Positions 33,919-47,038 are shown, numbered from the stretch's first letter. The stretch: 64,000 nt of DNA from Phaffia rhodozyma (GCA_014706385.1 JACGZH010000003.1:1939501-2003500); one strand, 5' to 3'. Numbers and translations are program-made. The notes: generated by a model not told the origin, from the letters alone.

Positions 33919-36900
33919 ATGTCTACTAGGCGGGTAACCCGCTCTACTTTTTCACTGTCACAGATAGGACTCGCTGATCTCGAGACGACTCCTAGGCCTC
34001 GAAAGGCAGCTGTTGCTAAACGGACGGCTACCACCAAGGCTGGTAGATCGCCTCTTTCAAGAACTAGGAGAGAACTTCGATCTACATCTATTACTTCTCA
34101 AACAGGCTCATTCCAGCCAGAGGAAACAAATGACGACCGTGAACACAGATCCGAGCCAGGCATCCTCGATCCTCCATCCGTGCCGGTTGAACAATCCACA
34201 GTGTACAATATAAGGTCTCTTTCAGGACAGCCTTCTGTGCTTGATTCTCCGTCGACGAATAATACATCTTCGCCCAACTCAATTCGCCTCAATCCGTCCT
34301 TGACGCCTCCTCCATCTGCATTGACAGTACCCTTTGTGCCTCCTGCAGTATCCAGAGGCGAGATTACTACTCTTGTATTCGCTTCCAATCAACTTCTATC
34401 GCTCTACATTGACTCAAAGAACCAGGGCCGTCCTGTGGACTCTCACAGGGAAGCGATCTTCTGGCAACTCCTACAAGCAACCCGAGCTCTCTTTCCTTCT
34501 CCCTCCCCTTCGTCCTTCCTGCTTTCTGCGCCATCCGTTGATTCATCGGGTCAGCCAATAGCACCAACCTCCGACCCGACAGAACTCACAGCCTTTCGCC
34601 TATCAGACTATGCAGTTTTCTTACACGCGATTGCCGGGATTAGGGGTACGGCTGCTTCGGAAGCTCAACTTGATGAGCTTCAAGAGTCTTGGAGAATGTT
34701 CTTGCAGCTTTTCAAAGGAACAAGCGGAGCAGTCGGTATGGGTTCTGCCTTCAGACACGATGGGTTGTTAACATTACTGCTCGATATTGGCACTCAGGTC
34801 GGTCTCACTTTCGATATGTTCATTAGAAGGTTGAATTCTGACTCAATTAGTCACCCCATCTCAATCATTCAACGTCTAGCTCTATATATTGAAAAGACCT
34901 GCTCTGTCGCTACTTCAACAAAGTCAATTACTGGATGAGTTGTTTTCGTCGTCTCTCGTTTCCAGGAGGACAAGCCAGCAGGGCCTTCGAACAAAGGCGC
35001 TCAAAACTTTGGACGATGAGCGCTGGCTAACCATGAGCAGAGCCCGAGTAGCAGAGGTTAGCACTAATATCTATCTTGTATTTCTTAATTGATTATATGG
35101 CGCTGGAAACTCAAGGATGCTCCATGTTCCTTTGCACCCGCGCATATACGTGTCTTCGTCACCATCGTTACTTAGTTAAACGTGCTGCAATCAAACTCGG
35201 AAATACGCTTCCCATTCTCATCCTTCCAAAGAGAAGTTATCAATTTTGTTCAATCTCGGCAGGCTCTCCTTCTCGATCATTCCCAACCCTCTATTCCGGA
35301 TCGACTAGATCTAGACAATTCCCAAACAATGCTGCAAACCGCTCGGTCTGATTTCCGAAGACGGCCTCGACTGAGCGAGGTTAGTAACTAATGAATCTTG
35401 TCATTATATATATCTGATACATCTCCAGTTTGCACTTTTCATTGACATACTTATCTACCCGGTTTCGCCAGCCTATACATCACATTCGCCCATATCCCCA
35501 AAATCCTTCGGTTCCAATTTCTGTCCGAACATCTTACTCCGCTTCCCTGAGCTCTCGCTACCCAAATGCACCCGCGCCAGATTCCCGTCGGGTATCCGCT
35601 CCTCTTCCGCAACGAGAGCCGCTTCGCACTCCCGTCGGCCTCTCCCGACGCCGGGGAAGCTACGCCCACTATCCGGACGATGGTGTCGGCGATATCCCAC
35701 CTATTCAATCCGAATTGAGGAGTAGAACCAAGCCACGTTATTCTGCTCTCTCCATTCCGCCTGCACCGTCAAGTCCTTTGATGGTCGAGGACCGTTCTCC
35801 GTTGGAAGAATCAAGGATACTTGTCCTGTCGGAGTCGCCTTCGAACAAGGGATGGGAAGGAAACGATACAATGGATGCTGAAGAGTTGGAAGATTTGCTT
35901 GGAAAGAACGAGGAAGAAGAGGTCATGGATGAAGGACGTACACTCTTCGCAAATGGGGATGCGACCTCAGTACAAGGGTCCGATGAAGATGAATTATCAA
36001 CTGGGAAGGATAGAGCTCAGAGTCGGCTATCATCAACGTCAATCAAGGTTGAAGAGAACGAATTGGTGGATGAGTTGGATCTAAGGGCGATTAGAAGGCC
36101 AAGAGAGGAATCATCAGGATCTTTGTTTGTCTCTTTCCCTTCTTCTCATTTATATGTTCAACTTTCATCTGGCCGTTGAAACATACTGATGGCCTCTACA
36201 ATACCGCTTCACCTTTCGATAGCTTACGTGAATCTCAAATCAACCAGGTCGTCCCCTCTGACCCTTTAGCACGAGATGTAGCCTCTGATCGCTTGTATGT
36301 TTTGAACCATACCTTCGCACGTTTCGAACGAGATTGAAAAATTTGTTCACGTATTGTAAAATTCAACGTGAACTATGTCTTTTCTTCTAGGTACATCAAT
36401 GCGGATGAGGTCCTTGAAGCGACATTTGCGCTCACCCGGGAGGATGTTCTCTTCTCCCAACCACAATCACAGTCGCAACCACAGTCGCAATCTAACTCTC
36501 AGCTTCAACCGCTCGCCCAGGTTTCACCCACATCTTCTATTTCCGCCGAATTTATAGCGAGCTTGAAAGCTCGAACCGCTGAACTTAAACGAAGCAAAGC
36601 TCATAGAGATCACGCCCGATCGTCTTCCGCGTCAACCACTCATACTGTAGCTACGGTTTTAGCTCAAGTAGGAGTTAATCCGCCTTCGCTTCTACATGAT
36701 TCAGAGAAGGCGGCGGCTCCGCTAGCCAATGACCTGAATGAGGATGAGGAAACAGAATTAGCAATGGAGCTTCTCAAGCTTAGGCAACTACCAGCGCTTT
36801 CGACCGAGAAGGTGAATGGCAATGAAGTGAGAAAAGAAGATGGAGATCTGCTGGTAATCGAGAAAACACCCCAGCCATCAACCGATACAGCCTCCCATCC

Positions 36901-38641
36901 AATGATCTTCCCATCCTCTCCAACACCCGTTCATATCACGTCAGTTCCATCCGCCCATTCTTTGAAGGAAACAACCAAGATACCCTATCGACCTCCGACT
37001 TTGACACCTGAGCCGTTTGGCTCTGAGGCTCAGCCCGTTCCCGGATTTCAAAAAGACGTTACGGAACAAGTTGCTCATCCCCCTATTTCGTCGTTTCAGA
37101 ATACTGCTCTGGAGCAGACTGAGACTGCTCCATCGTCTTCCCTCATACTTCCTGTATCATCGCAGAGCACATCTCTCAGACGACCTTTTAACAAAAGAAA
37201 GATGTTCGATACCGATTCCGAGGAGTCTGACAGTAGCATCGATGACTCTTTTCTTCGCGCTCGCACCGGAAGGAAGCCTATGTCAGCTAAGATTCTTCCC
37301 CCTTCGTGGCCGAGCCGAGTGATGTCCTCTGTCGCTCCTCCTGACACCTCTCCGTATCCAAGCTCATCCGGGCAGCATATGTCACCTATGCCTTCTGACT
37401 ACCGTCAGACCACCCCGCCTTCCTCTCCAATTCACTTCCGACCGACTAGCTCATTCTCAAGGAAACGCCAGCGCCAGCTCTCGCCCCCCAGAATGTCTTC
37501 TCCTCCTGCGAGCGTCTCGTTACGATGTCCTTCTTCGTCCCCACCTTCTACTCAGCCCACCTCCTCGAAGAGTCAAAGACGTATCGTATCGTCCAGTTCT
37601 CGGTCGCACACCCCAGCGCTCACCTCGAGCTACGCCGGAAATGAAAATCATAGAAACGGATGGTCTCCAGTGGAGACTCGGTTTGTAAGTCCTCTGGCGA
37701 TTGCATAGTCTCGAATAGGGCCCACAAATGCTGACCGAGTATGTGTTGCGGATGTCGCTCTCTCACCTTTGTGGCTGTCAGTTTGTCCGTGTTGCTCAAG
37801 AAGTTGGTCTAGACACGAGCAACTGCTGGACGGCCATACTTGAGTAGGCTTGCCTTTTCCCTCGCTATCTCTATCAATCTCTACAGACAGTGACTTGCAT
37901 CTGACACTTTCTTTTTTGTTTCTTTCTTCTATCAGACGTCATGGAGCACAAGGAAGGTATAGCCGTGTGAGTTCGATATCAACCTCTTTGTGATCAATTT
38001 CTCCTTGTAAGATTTTTCTGACCTGTCACCATCAAACACTCTATCAGGTTCTTTCCAAACGGTATGTGATTCTCTTGGTTTGAACAAGATACAGTACTCT
38101 CATCTCATCTTTGAATGTTCTTCCTTCCTTTCTTTTTCTTGTCTGTCATGATAAGATCGAACGTTAATCTGAAAGATAAGATGCGCTTGATTCTCCTAAA
38201 GGACTATCCCTACCCTGTCAAAGTACCAAACGGTATGGTTCGGTACCTTCCAAGTGGTGACTCTCGAAAGATTGCTTGGTTGAAAGGAGGAAGAACCCAC
38301 GCGGAGACGAGGAAGGCGGAACCAGATGTCGAGCGGGAGGTGGACATGTTGTGTGAACAGGCTCGGAGACGGAGGATTGAGTTGGAAGGAGAGAGTGAGG
38401 AAGAAGAGGATTCAGAACCAGAATCAGAGCCGGATCTGGAGTCAGAAGACGGAGATGAAGAAGAAGAACAGGTAGAGGATGAAGAAGAAGCGGAAGAAGA
38501 GGAAGAGGTTCTAGATGTCTTAACTTTGGGGAAAGCGGAAGAAAGCCCATTATTCGTAAGTTTAGATCCTTGTACTATGATATACGCGATCTCCTAAGCT
38601 GATCGTCATCATGTCTTTAGTTCCAAGGCTCGGACGATTAG
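33919..38641 (+). CDS. Telobox (Myb) telomere-repeat-binding protein, Taz1/TRF-like
   Basis: Eleven exons fit by phase: 33919-34797, 34880-35056, 35263-35379, 35472-36124, 36223-36294, 36391-37684, 37782-37843, 37936-37966, 38048-38061, 38156-38555 and 38621-38641. They give about 1239 residues. The key evidence is a single C-terminal Myb domain assembled over five exons: WSPVETRFFVRVAQEVGLDT, then CWTAILERHGAQGRYSRVLS, then KRSNVNLKDKMRLILLK. The tail V.LKDK.R is the telobox signature of TRF1/2 and Taz1, and the ILE..G..G..S.VL..R spacing matches Taz1 best. Residues 150-380 are mostly helical, with ITTLVFASNQLLSLYIDSKN and SDYAVFLHAIAGIRG. They sit where TRF proteins have the TRFH dimerisation domain, which is inference. 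A long disordered Ser/Pro/Glu linker and a strongly acidic C-terminus follow. The likely role is binding double-stranded TTAGGG repeats in shelterin. Confidence 0.78.
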
Positions 38642-38943
38642 ATGATTTGGAGTATCATCTTGTTGAGGAAATACTTTCTCTTTTTCTTTCTCATTTCCTC
38701 ATCTCGAACATGTATCCATATTTGATATGCTTTCCTTAGTGATAAGACAGGAGAACAAATGGGCCGGGGAGACAAACTGATACTATCTATCAGATAGAAA
38801 TACATCGAATTGCAAGAGGTTCGAACTATTGTATGCTTATTATTATTCATTTACTCTCTACGTAGGAACAAAGGGAAAGATGGCAACGTGACGGGAAATG
38901 GTAGAGAGAATCTCACAGATGGGGGAAGGGAGAAAGAACCGAA
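38642..38943. other. Convergent intergenic region (3' flanks)
   Basis: 302 nt lie between the stops of the telobox gene and the MFS transporter gene. The content is AT-rich at 38640-38860 and G-rich after. No gene is seen. Confidence 0.45.
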
Positions 38944-41900
38944 TCATTTGGTCGGAGTCGTCCTGTTTGCTCCCTGTCCATCTACAAGTTCACCCTCCAA
39001 CCTGCTCGCGATATCGTCCTCCATCCTTCTCTCGTCGTCCTTTGTCGAATCTTCCAACCGAGCGGACGGATCAGACGAATCGACAAGGACTCCAGATGGC
39101 TTGCCGTTCGAAGGTGACAACGGTCGAGACGGAGGGGTTGACAAGATACCTTTCTCGAGGTTAAGAGCCTGCCGTTGGTCTTTCGTCATGTTCTTGTTTG
39201 CCATCCAGGCATGACCCTCTTGTTTCCTCTCGACATCATCTGCCCTCGTCAGGGAATCTAGATCAGAGGGGAAAAGAAGAAAAGAAGAGGACAAAGGGAT
39301 GATGAGAAGAAGGTTGGGTATACAATGGAGACAGCAAGGGATTCTCAAGACTTACGGTGTTTCACACAGAAAACGACCAAGAAGAAACTCAACCCGGCAC
39401 ACGGGATGCAAAAGTACCAGATATGTCTCAAGCCTTGTACGTAAGCCTTCAAGGCAAAGGCAACTTGTTCGGGTGAAAGATCAAGGTCATTGATCTTTGT
39501 CGGATTGGAGGTGATGGTCGAAATCTCGGACGAGCTGATTAAAGAAGAACCTGTAAGAGAGTTGCGGACAGCGTTATTGAGGAGTGCTTGACAGACGGCC
39601 AGAGCGATCGTTCCTCCTAGCAGTCGTACAAAGTTTCGGGTCGCAGTCACCACCGCCACTGTACACGGAGAGAAGGAACAGGATCGAGCGATTGTGTAGG
39701 AGAAGAACGTCAAGAGGAAAGGCTCAGCCCATGATCGCCAGAGAGAACGGACGATGGGAAAACAGAGAGAGAAGGAGAGAAGATGCTTACTTTCCGAACG
39801 AGATACCGCCGCCTGCACAGCGATCAGTCCCGTCTGGAATGTCTGACCGGCGCCTGCTCCACACAAGATCTGATAACCAATAATCTTCCCCAGCGACGTG
39901 TTCTCATCCAGCGTCGAGATAAGACCGAGGCCAATTGTCCAGACAAAGAACCCTAGGCATAGATTGATCCTGTACTCTCCTGTCTTGGAGACCAAATATC
40001 CTCTGCAACCATCGAGTCAAGGTTGTGTTAGAAACAGAGCGCGCAAGCTGTGAGAGGACGTGGTGGGAGTGGAAGGAAGGGACGTACGAGGAGAAAGAGA
40101 AGAACACCTGTGGAAATACGAGCGGGAAGAGAAGGATACCAGACCGAATAGCAGATGCGTCGAGGACGACCTGGAAGTACTGCGGCAAGTAGTACAGTTG
40201 AGCATAGAATCTGTGAAGCAGGAGGAACATCTCTTACGTCAAAATAGCTTCTCAAAATGAAGAGGACAGGCGTGAGACCATGCTTACATGCATCCAGTCA
40301 AGAATGTAGACGACATGATACCCGCCACAGTGATGTTTCGGAAGATCCTCATCGGAATGATGGCTGAGTTGGGTTTGAACAGAGAAAGTATTAAAAGGAC
40401 AGAGAATCAGCGAGGAAGATCTTCATCATGATGCGGAATAAAATAAGAACAAGAAGAAGAGATCTACTGACGCAAGGCAACTCTTGTCTCCATCCAGAAG
40501 AATAGCAGGAAGAGCAAGATTCCGATAACGAGAGGTGCGATCACGGCCGCTGAGTTCCATGCATGTTCCGTTCCTCCCCTTTGATTTAATTCGTCAAGAG
40601 GGAAAGAGGAGAGGAAATAGTGTCAGTCTTGACCCTGTTCAGAACAGACGGCATGTCTGTGGGCAAGAAGGGAGTCTCACCAAGAGATTGGTAGGAGGAA
40701 TACCGTTGTACCAGCCAACGTGAGTCCTGCGCCTGCATAGTCGATTCTTCCAATCTTTTCCTTCCAGCTGCCCTGCACTCTTTTCAGAGGAAGCACAAAG
40801 ATGACGACGATGACAGAGATGGCCGTTAATGGAATGTTGATCCACTGTCGGTAGAATTGTATAGAAACAGAAAGAAGAGGAGAGGTTCAGGTTTTTGTAA
40901 AACACAGAAAAACAAGTCAAAGGAACCTCAAGAAGAAAAAGAACGGACGAAACACCATCGCCAAGTGAGACGCTCGGTAAAGACACCTCCAATCAGCGGA
41001 CCGATACAGTTTGAGAGAACAACAACACTTCCTGTGATTCCGGAGAACTGATGCACATAGAAGGCGTGAGGACCAATACTTTCAGTTACGTGTGCATATC
41101 TTTAAGAAGACAAGAATGATTTGAAGCAGAGCGCATACCTTTCCACGGTCCTATGAAAGTAAAGAGCGCAAGACGAGTCAGATTTAGAATTTTAGATTCA
41201 TAACACAGGGTGGAGATAGAGATGATCAGACGTACTTTTAGCGAAACGATATCCGACACTGCGAGAGATTATCAAGTGAATTAAAGATTACAGAACAAGA
41301 GGAGTAAGTACAACACGTACAGAGCCGGCGCAGGAGAGAAATAAAAGAGAACGGACCGATGATCATGGCCAGCGTAATGATCGCACCTCCTCCCATTCCA
41401 GAGAGCGCTCTGAAAACGATAAGCTGGATCATCGTCTTTGACAGTGCACAGGCGAGGGAACCAATGAAGAATATTGTGAGAGCGATGATGAGCATGATCT
41501 TTCGACCAAAGATATCTAGAGCGAACAGAAGACAGAGTATCAGATGTCTAGTTCGAATAGTGAAGAGACGACAGGGGAGAAACGAGGTCTTACCACTAAA
41601 TCGCCCATAGAGCGGTTGAAATGCAGTGCTTGTCAATCTATATTAACATGGGTTACGGCAGTGAGCTTCCAGAACGATCTTGTGTTTGGGGAGAAGAAAG
41701 AGAGAACATAACCGCTGCGAAAATATTATGAAGACAACGTCGGAAAGAAAGAAAAAGGCAGACTGACAAATATGAAGTGGCAACCCAACCACTCTTTTCA
41801 GAGTCCTGGAAGACCGCTCCGATCTCTGGGAGCGCGGTCGAGACTGTTCGGATGATTTCCCAGCGCGATATGCAAGGACAACAGAGGGAAGGAAGAAAGG

Positions 41901-42515
41901 GAGAAGAGAAGTAAAGAAGAAATCGGTTGAGCACAGTTTGACGATTGAAAGGGATTGAGGGAAAGAAGTAACAAACCGATCGTTTGGTCGACTAGAGTAC
42001 AGAACAAAGCTATCGACAGTCCAAAAAATACCAAGATGACCTATCATGATCCAGAAGCCAAGAATCCCGTGTGGTTAAGTCCATCTGTTTCAGAAACATA
42101 TATACATATACAGAAGGAGAAAGTAAAGAGAGAGGAGACCGACCTGTCTGAAGGGCAAGAGGTTCGTTTGATCTGTTAGATCACCCTTCTTTCTCTCGTC
42201 CTCCTCACCGCCCTCCGTCCGACCGGCCAAATGTCCATCCTTCTCGCCCTCCATCCCCAACGGTGTGTGCCCGCCAACGAGGTCCTCTCCGTTCTCAGTC
42301 CTATCGGTCTGAGGATCAGATACTGTCGAGTCCGGTCGGCCGACGTTCTCAAGTTTGGCCAACAGCCGACGATCGGTCAAATCGACCGACGACCGGACCG
42401 GCGGCGGTGGTAGTAACTCCTTTGGAGGTTTTTCGACCGAAGACGATGTCGATGACGTCTGAGGGGTCGGAACCCTGGTTAGTGTGGGCGAGGCTGTTTC
42501 TGGTGTGTTTGCCAT
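38944..42515 (-). CDS. MFS transporter, DHA2 (14-helix) drug/amino-acid type
   Basis: The ATG at 42515 opens a soluble N-terminal region of about 120 residues, rich in Ser/Thr/Glu (MANTPETASPTLTRVPTPQT). Membrane segments then follow over many short exons down to the stop at 38944. Diagnostic pieces are VSTALPEIGAVFQDSEKSGW, VATSYLLTSTAFQPLYGRFS, DIFGRKIMLIIALTIFFIGS and FRALSGMGGGAIITLAMIIV, with SDIVSLKDRGK after them. LYGRFSDIFGRK is the major-facilitator loop 2-3 signature. The later half has KIIGYQILCGAGAGQTFQTG and ATRNFVRLLGGTIALAVCQA, the antiporter-type motif C region. Fungal DHA2 proteins export drugs or move basic amino acids into vacuoles, and I cannot choose between them. The C-terminal tail is long and hydrophilic. 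Exon edges are only approximate. Confidence 0.85.
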
Positions 42516-42945
42516 CCAAGATTCTTTATGTTTTCCTTGTTCTGGTTCTTGTTGGTCTTCTTTTCTCCCTTCTTGCGTTGTAAATGAGTATTCAGATGGG
42601 TGTGTATGGTTCTTGCGGGATCGAGAGAAATAGAAAGAAGGAAGAAAGAACAAGTGGGGGAAAAACAAGTCGTGTGCTAAATATGAATGAAAAAATAGAG
42701 AGTAAAAACTCCGGCTCGGTCATCTCCGATGAGACCCGCCGAAGGTAGGGTTTGGCCGAACCTTTTATCGGCGACTGTTCATGCTATCATAGCCTTCCTG
42801 GAGAGCTCTCCAATAGAGGCGGGACGAGGACGAGTGAGGTTGTTGCTCATTCTATATCGGAAAGTACAAGAGGACGTATGGACGATAGTAACACAGGAAC
42901 ACGCTAATACAGAAACACAAACACAAATGCAAACGAATGGAGGCC
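42516..42945. promoter_or_regulatory. MFS transporter promoter and OPT transporter 3' flank
   Basis: 430 nt between two minus-strand genes. At 42717-42733 lies CGGTCATCTCCGATGAG, followed by GTAGGGTTT at 42745-42753. A nearly identical element lies upstream of the OPT gene. Otherwise the sequence is A-rich without recognised signals. Confidence 0.45.
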
Positions 42946-45900
42946 TCAACAAGACGAACAGTACCCTCCTCCTCCAAGGTGACAACCAAAACAACTGACG
43001 ACACCCACACCCGCCGATTTCATCCCGAGGCCCACGATGCTCATCAGACCTTCCCCGAGGACGAAGCCCGAGGCAATGACGATCGCTGCCAGAGGTACTT
43101 TTCCTCTCGCGCCTGCACCTTGCCCACCTCCTTTCGTGCTCCCATCAGCTCGGGCACCTGGCCGACTGGACCAGTAGAGAGCGAGGATCCCACCGACGAA
43201 CCTTGCAAGCGAGAACGAAGGAGTGTTCAAAAAGCCGATGGCAAAGGCTACGCCTGAGGGCAAGATTGCGCCCAGCCTGTTCAACCTACGGGCATCAGGG
43301 AAGAGCGTCGGGCCTAGTGTCTTTATGATGGATGTCAGGGCGAAAAGAAGGCCAAAGGCGATCATGAACGTCGGTGCATAAGGAGGGAGATGGCCATCGT
43401 TTAGCAACCGAGCTAGGTTGAGCCTGAGTGAAGAGAGAAAGTAGGATGCAAATCGACCGATCAGCTCAAAGAGAATCAAGACGACTATGCACAGAACGAG
43501 AAGAAAAAGAAATAGGGAAGGCAAAAGACGAACCAAACACCAGCAGTGGGAGCTGGGAAGGCAGGTCCAGGGATCACGTAAACGCTCTTGTACATTTTGA
43601 ACGCAGCTGTACTGACAAACACCGAGGCAAGTGAACCAACAAGTTGGCCGTAGAACTGAGATCTAAGAAAGATTATTCCGATGTGAGCCGCACTCTTCCT
43701 TTCTGTTTTCCCCCTTTCCTCGTAGTCGACAAGAAGGAATAGACGAACCGGGGGGAGGCTCGGAGGAGAGCCCCGGTCTTGAGATCTTGCATAAGATCTC
43801 CGGCCTGTTGAGCACCTGCTTCGGCCACGGCACCTGTCAAGATCCAGCCGGTCGAGTTTAACATCCTATGTTGACATCTCAACAAGTTCAAATATAATGA
43901 AACCTACGTACCTGCCACAATGTTTGCCACCACTGGAGCGTTTTCCGACACCATAGAACATCACACCCCAAAGCCGAGCCAATATACGCAAGAAGATTTG
44001 AGAACCGAAAAGGAAGAAAAGAAGACAGGAGCAAGAAGGAAAAGAAGAGGACTAACCATTGTGGGGCTGTAGAACGGCAAAGAGCAGTTGAGAGATCTTC
44101 CCAATCCCACTAACCGGGTTCAAATCCGTCTCTCCCAGCGCTCTTACCCTTTGATCCAAGAGGTAAATAGAAAGGATGATTAGCCAAAGTGAAAGACAGC
44201 AGAGAGGAAGGAAAGCAACAAGAAGAAGAAGAACGACTTACCCAAGAAGACTCAACAGACAAGCCAGAACGAACCCTAGGGCGGTAGCCCAGGGTTTGAT
44301 TCCATCCGGTCCAAAGAGCGCGCGAATCAGGACCACGCCGAGGAAGGCACTACCCATTAGGCCGATGACAACCCAGTTCAATGGGACGAGCCTGTCTTCG
44401 GTTTCATACTCTTCGTTGTTTGTATCCGAGCCCTCGCCTCCTTCCTCGTCGTCATCAAACATATGAGGATCAACATAGGCTTCCCCTCGATCAGAGGCTG
44501 GTACTCGAGTGAAGACGGATGAAGACGATCGTTGCTTTCGATACGAGATGTATGGCCGAATGGTAGCTATCACAATTGGAATCAAAGATATCATGCTTTC
44601 TGAAATCTATCAGACGGGAGCAAGGAAGGTTTATTTCAACAACGTCTTGTCAGTTATGTATATGTTGTAGATATGTATGGATAGAGAACATATTAAGATA
44701 AAGAGACAACAGCGCTTACCATGATAGCCAACGCAACCCACAAGATCCAACCTCTGGCTCCGTCCTTACTGCTCCCGACGTCACCTGGTGCCCAGCCCAT
44801 ACGAGCACTTAACGGACCGAGGATTCCCCAGCCAGTGATCATTCCTAGGTTCATAGCGAGTGTAGTTGGGAAACCCATGATGATCCCTTGACCTACGTAC
44901 GAAAGTGAAGGGGAGAACCTATGTAGAAGGGAAGAAGGTGGCAATCAGAAAGATAACAGAATAAGAGATGGCTGAACAAAGCGAGAGAGGAGAAGAAGAC
45001 AGGGAGGGAAGGACGAACGTCCACAAATGGTTAGCTGCAAGGTGACCAGGAAAGATATCAAACACCGGGATGGAATACACGACAGGAAACAATATGCTCA
45101 AGAACTTGATTCCAGAGAGAAAGGAGGGGGGCGCGAGAGAGAGATTAGATAATTTTGTTTGAGTCTGCTGATGACTGGACAAACAGATGAACGGATAAAG
45201 ACGGAAGAGACAAACCGTCAAGCCGGCCGAGGAGGCGAAACTACTGGCCAACAATCTCCAAGCGGTGGTACCTATTGCCTCAACCTGTTCATCCAGCCCT
45301 TCCTCGAGATCTGGGAGCTCGGGAGAGGGTGATCTGGATATAGAGGGGGAGATATCGGATGTGTAATCTTGTGTGCGTACGGATTTATACCTATTTCTGA
45401 GTCCACCAGACGGTTCAGAGGGTGGTGGTTGGTCGTGTAGAACGGCGATCAGTTGGGCTGTCGCGGCTGTGTTGAGAAGTGTAGGCAGGAAGGATGAGCG
45501 GGCGAGCGGGAATAGAAAGAAGGAAAAGAGGAAAGATACTTACTCCCTGATGGAAAAGCAAGCTTTTCTTTAACGATCTGTAGTTTTCGCCATGTGGTCA
45601 GGGAGGAAGAGTACAAAGGAAGGGTGAGGAGAAAAGAAATGTTGGGCAAGTCTACTGACGACTTGTTTTCTCAGAGGGGCAGCTAAAAAGACGCCAAAGA
45701 ACGCAACGGCGAGACTCCAGGCAATCAACTGCCAGAACGTAAAGATAACCGGTCCTCTTCGTTATGTGAGAGAAAAAAAAAGAGAGAGAAGCGGATAGAA
45801 GACGATCGAAACGGGACGAAAACGTTAGTTAGGTAGAAAGCTTCTTCGAGCAAAGGCTCGAGGATGGATGGACTGACTGTCCGTCAATAGACTCTTCGAG

Positions 45901-46607
45901 CATTTCGAGGGCGGGAATGATCCCGACCAAACCGGCCGCCAAAGGAAGTGTCCCTCTGGAAGATGGGGTAGAAAGGCAAGGGAAGGCAAGAGCAGGTCTC
46001 TATCCACGTCAGGATCGATGAGAAAACAGAGAGAACGGGAAGACGCCAAGAAGCTCACGTCGCGACGGCCGTTGTTTGCATCACCACGTTTTCCTGCATG
46101 GTGAATGGTTTCTTGAACGGGAGAAAAGACGGGAGAATTTTGAATATGCCAAAGCCGAGAAGAGCCGACTGGAGAGACATCATCGAGATCCATCCTGTTT
46201 GTAGACCCTGGTTGGATGAAACAGAGTGAGGAAGAAAAGGCAATGTCATAATGGAGGACGACGCGAGCTCAAACGGATCGAACAGAGATAAAGACGGACA
46301 AAGTACAGGTTGCTGAGCGCTACGACCGACCCGACTGGAAAAGAAGGAGGAAGAATGAGTCCAGCAAAAAGTTTTTAAATCGCAATTGGAGAGAGGCAAG
46401 CTCTTACCAAGCAACCCGACCGAGACAGCTCTGATCTGATAGGAGCGACAAAAAGTGAGCGGATAGACGATGAAGAAGATAAAGACTAAGAGAGAGAAGG
46501 GAACGAACTGTAAAGTCTCCCTCGATAGGTTCTTGGTGTGAACGATCGATCGAATTGGCAAGAAAAGCTCTATCCCTCTCTGGCGAGAGCGAAACTGGGC
46601 CGGGCAT
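42946..46607 (-). CDS. Oligopeptide-transporter (OPT) superfamily membrane protein, YGL114W-like
   Basis: The ATG at 46607 starts MPGPVSLSPERDRAFLANSI. The membrane core begins with RAVSVGLL, FGLQTGWISMMSLQSALLGF and GIFKILP. It continues with KPFTMQENVVMQTTAVAT, then a GLVGIIPALEMLEE-like segment, STGWILTGAVAEAGAQQAGD, then LQDLKTGALLRASPR-type and VRALGETDLNPVSGIGKISQ. These (FGLQTG, TMQENV.Q..A, DLK.G, GE.DLNPVSG.GK) are hallmark OPT motifs. After a hydrophilic Glu/Asp loop near 44400-44500, more helices follow, ending with GFVLGEGLMSIVGLGMKSAG and a Gly/Cys-rich tail. Yeast YGL114W is the nearest relative I recall. OPT proteins import peptides or metal chelates by proton symport, and the substrate here is unknown. 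The gene has many short introns; borders are not individually resolved. It is in tandem with the MFS gene. Confidence 0.83.
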
Positions 46608-47003
46608 GAGGTGCTTGAAAGTGTGAGTGTTGAGATGATGGGTGAATAGATAGACGAGGTCAGCGTGCTTTTTCTGTTGTGTATCCGAATCGTTTGATGG
46701 GATTGATCAGCTTTTTTCCTATGTTTCGGTCATTTCCGATGGGCTAACCCTAACAAGTCAGTTGGGGTCAAGAACCCCATGTTTGCCCATATGATGGGAG
46801 TAGTCAGCTCGGACGGAGGTAAGTTGAGCGTAACCGGTGATAACGCCTTGGTAACATTAGCTATGGTCGATCGACTTGGTTCAGCCGATCCGGCTATATG
46901 CGTGTGACGTGTGTGTGCGCGTAGGTGTGTGCGTGTGGGTTTACCGGCCGTCTTTGTTTCGTCAGCAGGACAAGAAGACTAGTCAGGAGAACTCGATCTC
47001 TGA

Positions 47004-47038
<35 letters not shown>

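Noticed and set aside
44095..44135. GGGTTCAAATCC resembling a tRNA T-loop
   Set aside because: It lies in OPT coding sequence (DLNPVSG motif) and no acceptor or anticodon stem can be drawn around it.
46744..46754. CTAACCCTAAC as an interstitial telomere or chromosome end
   Set aside because: It is under two repeat units and sits in an ordinary promoter; better treated as a telobox-like site.
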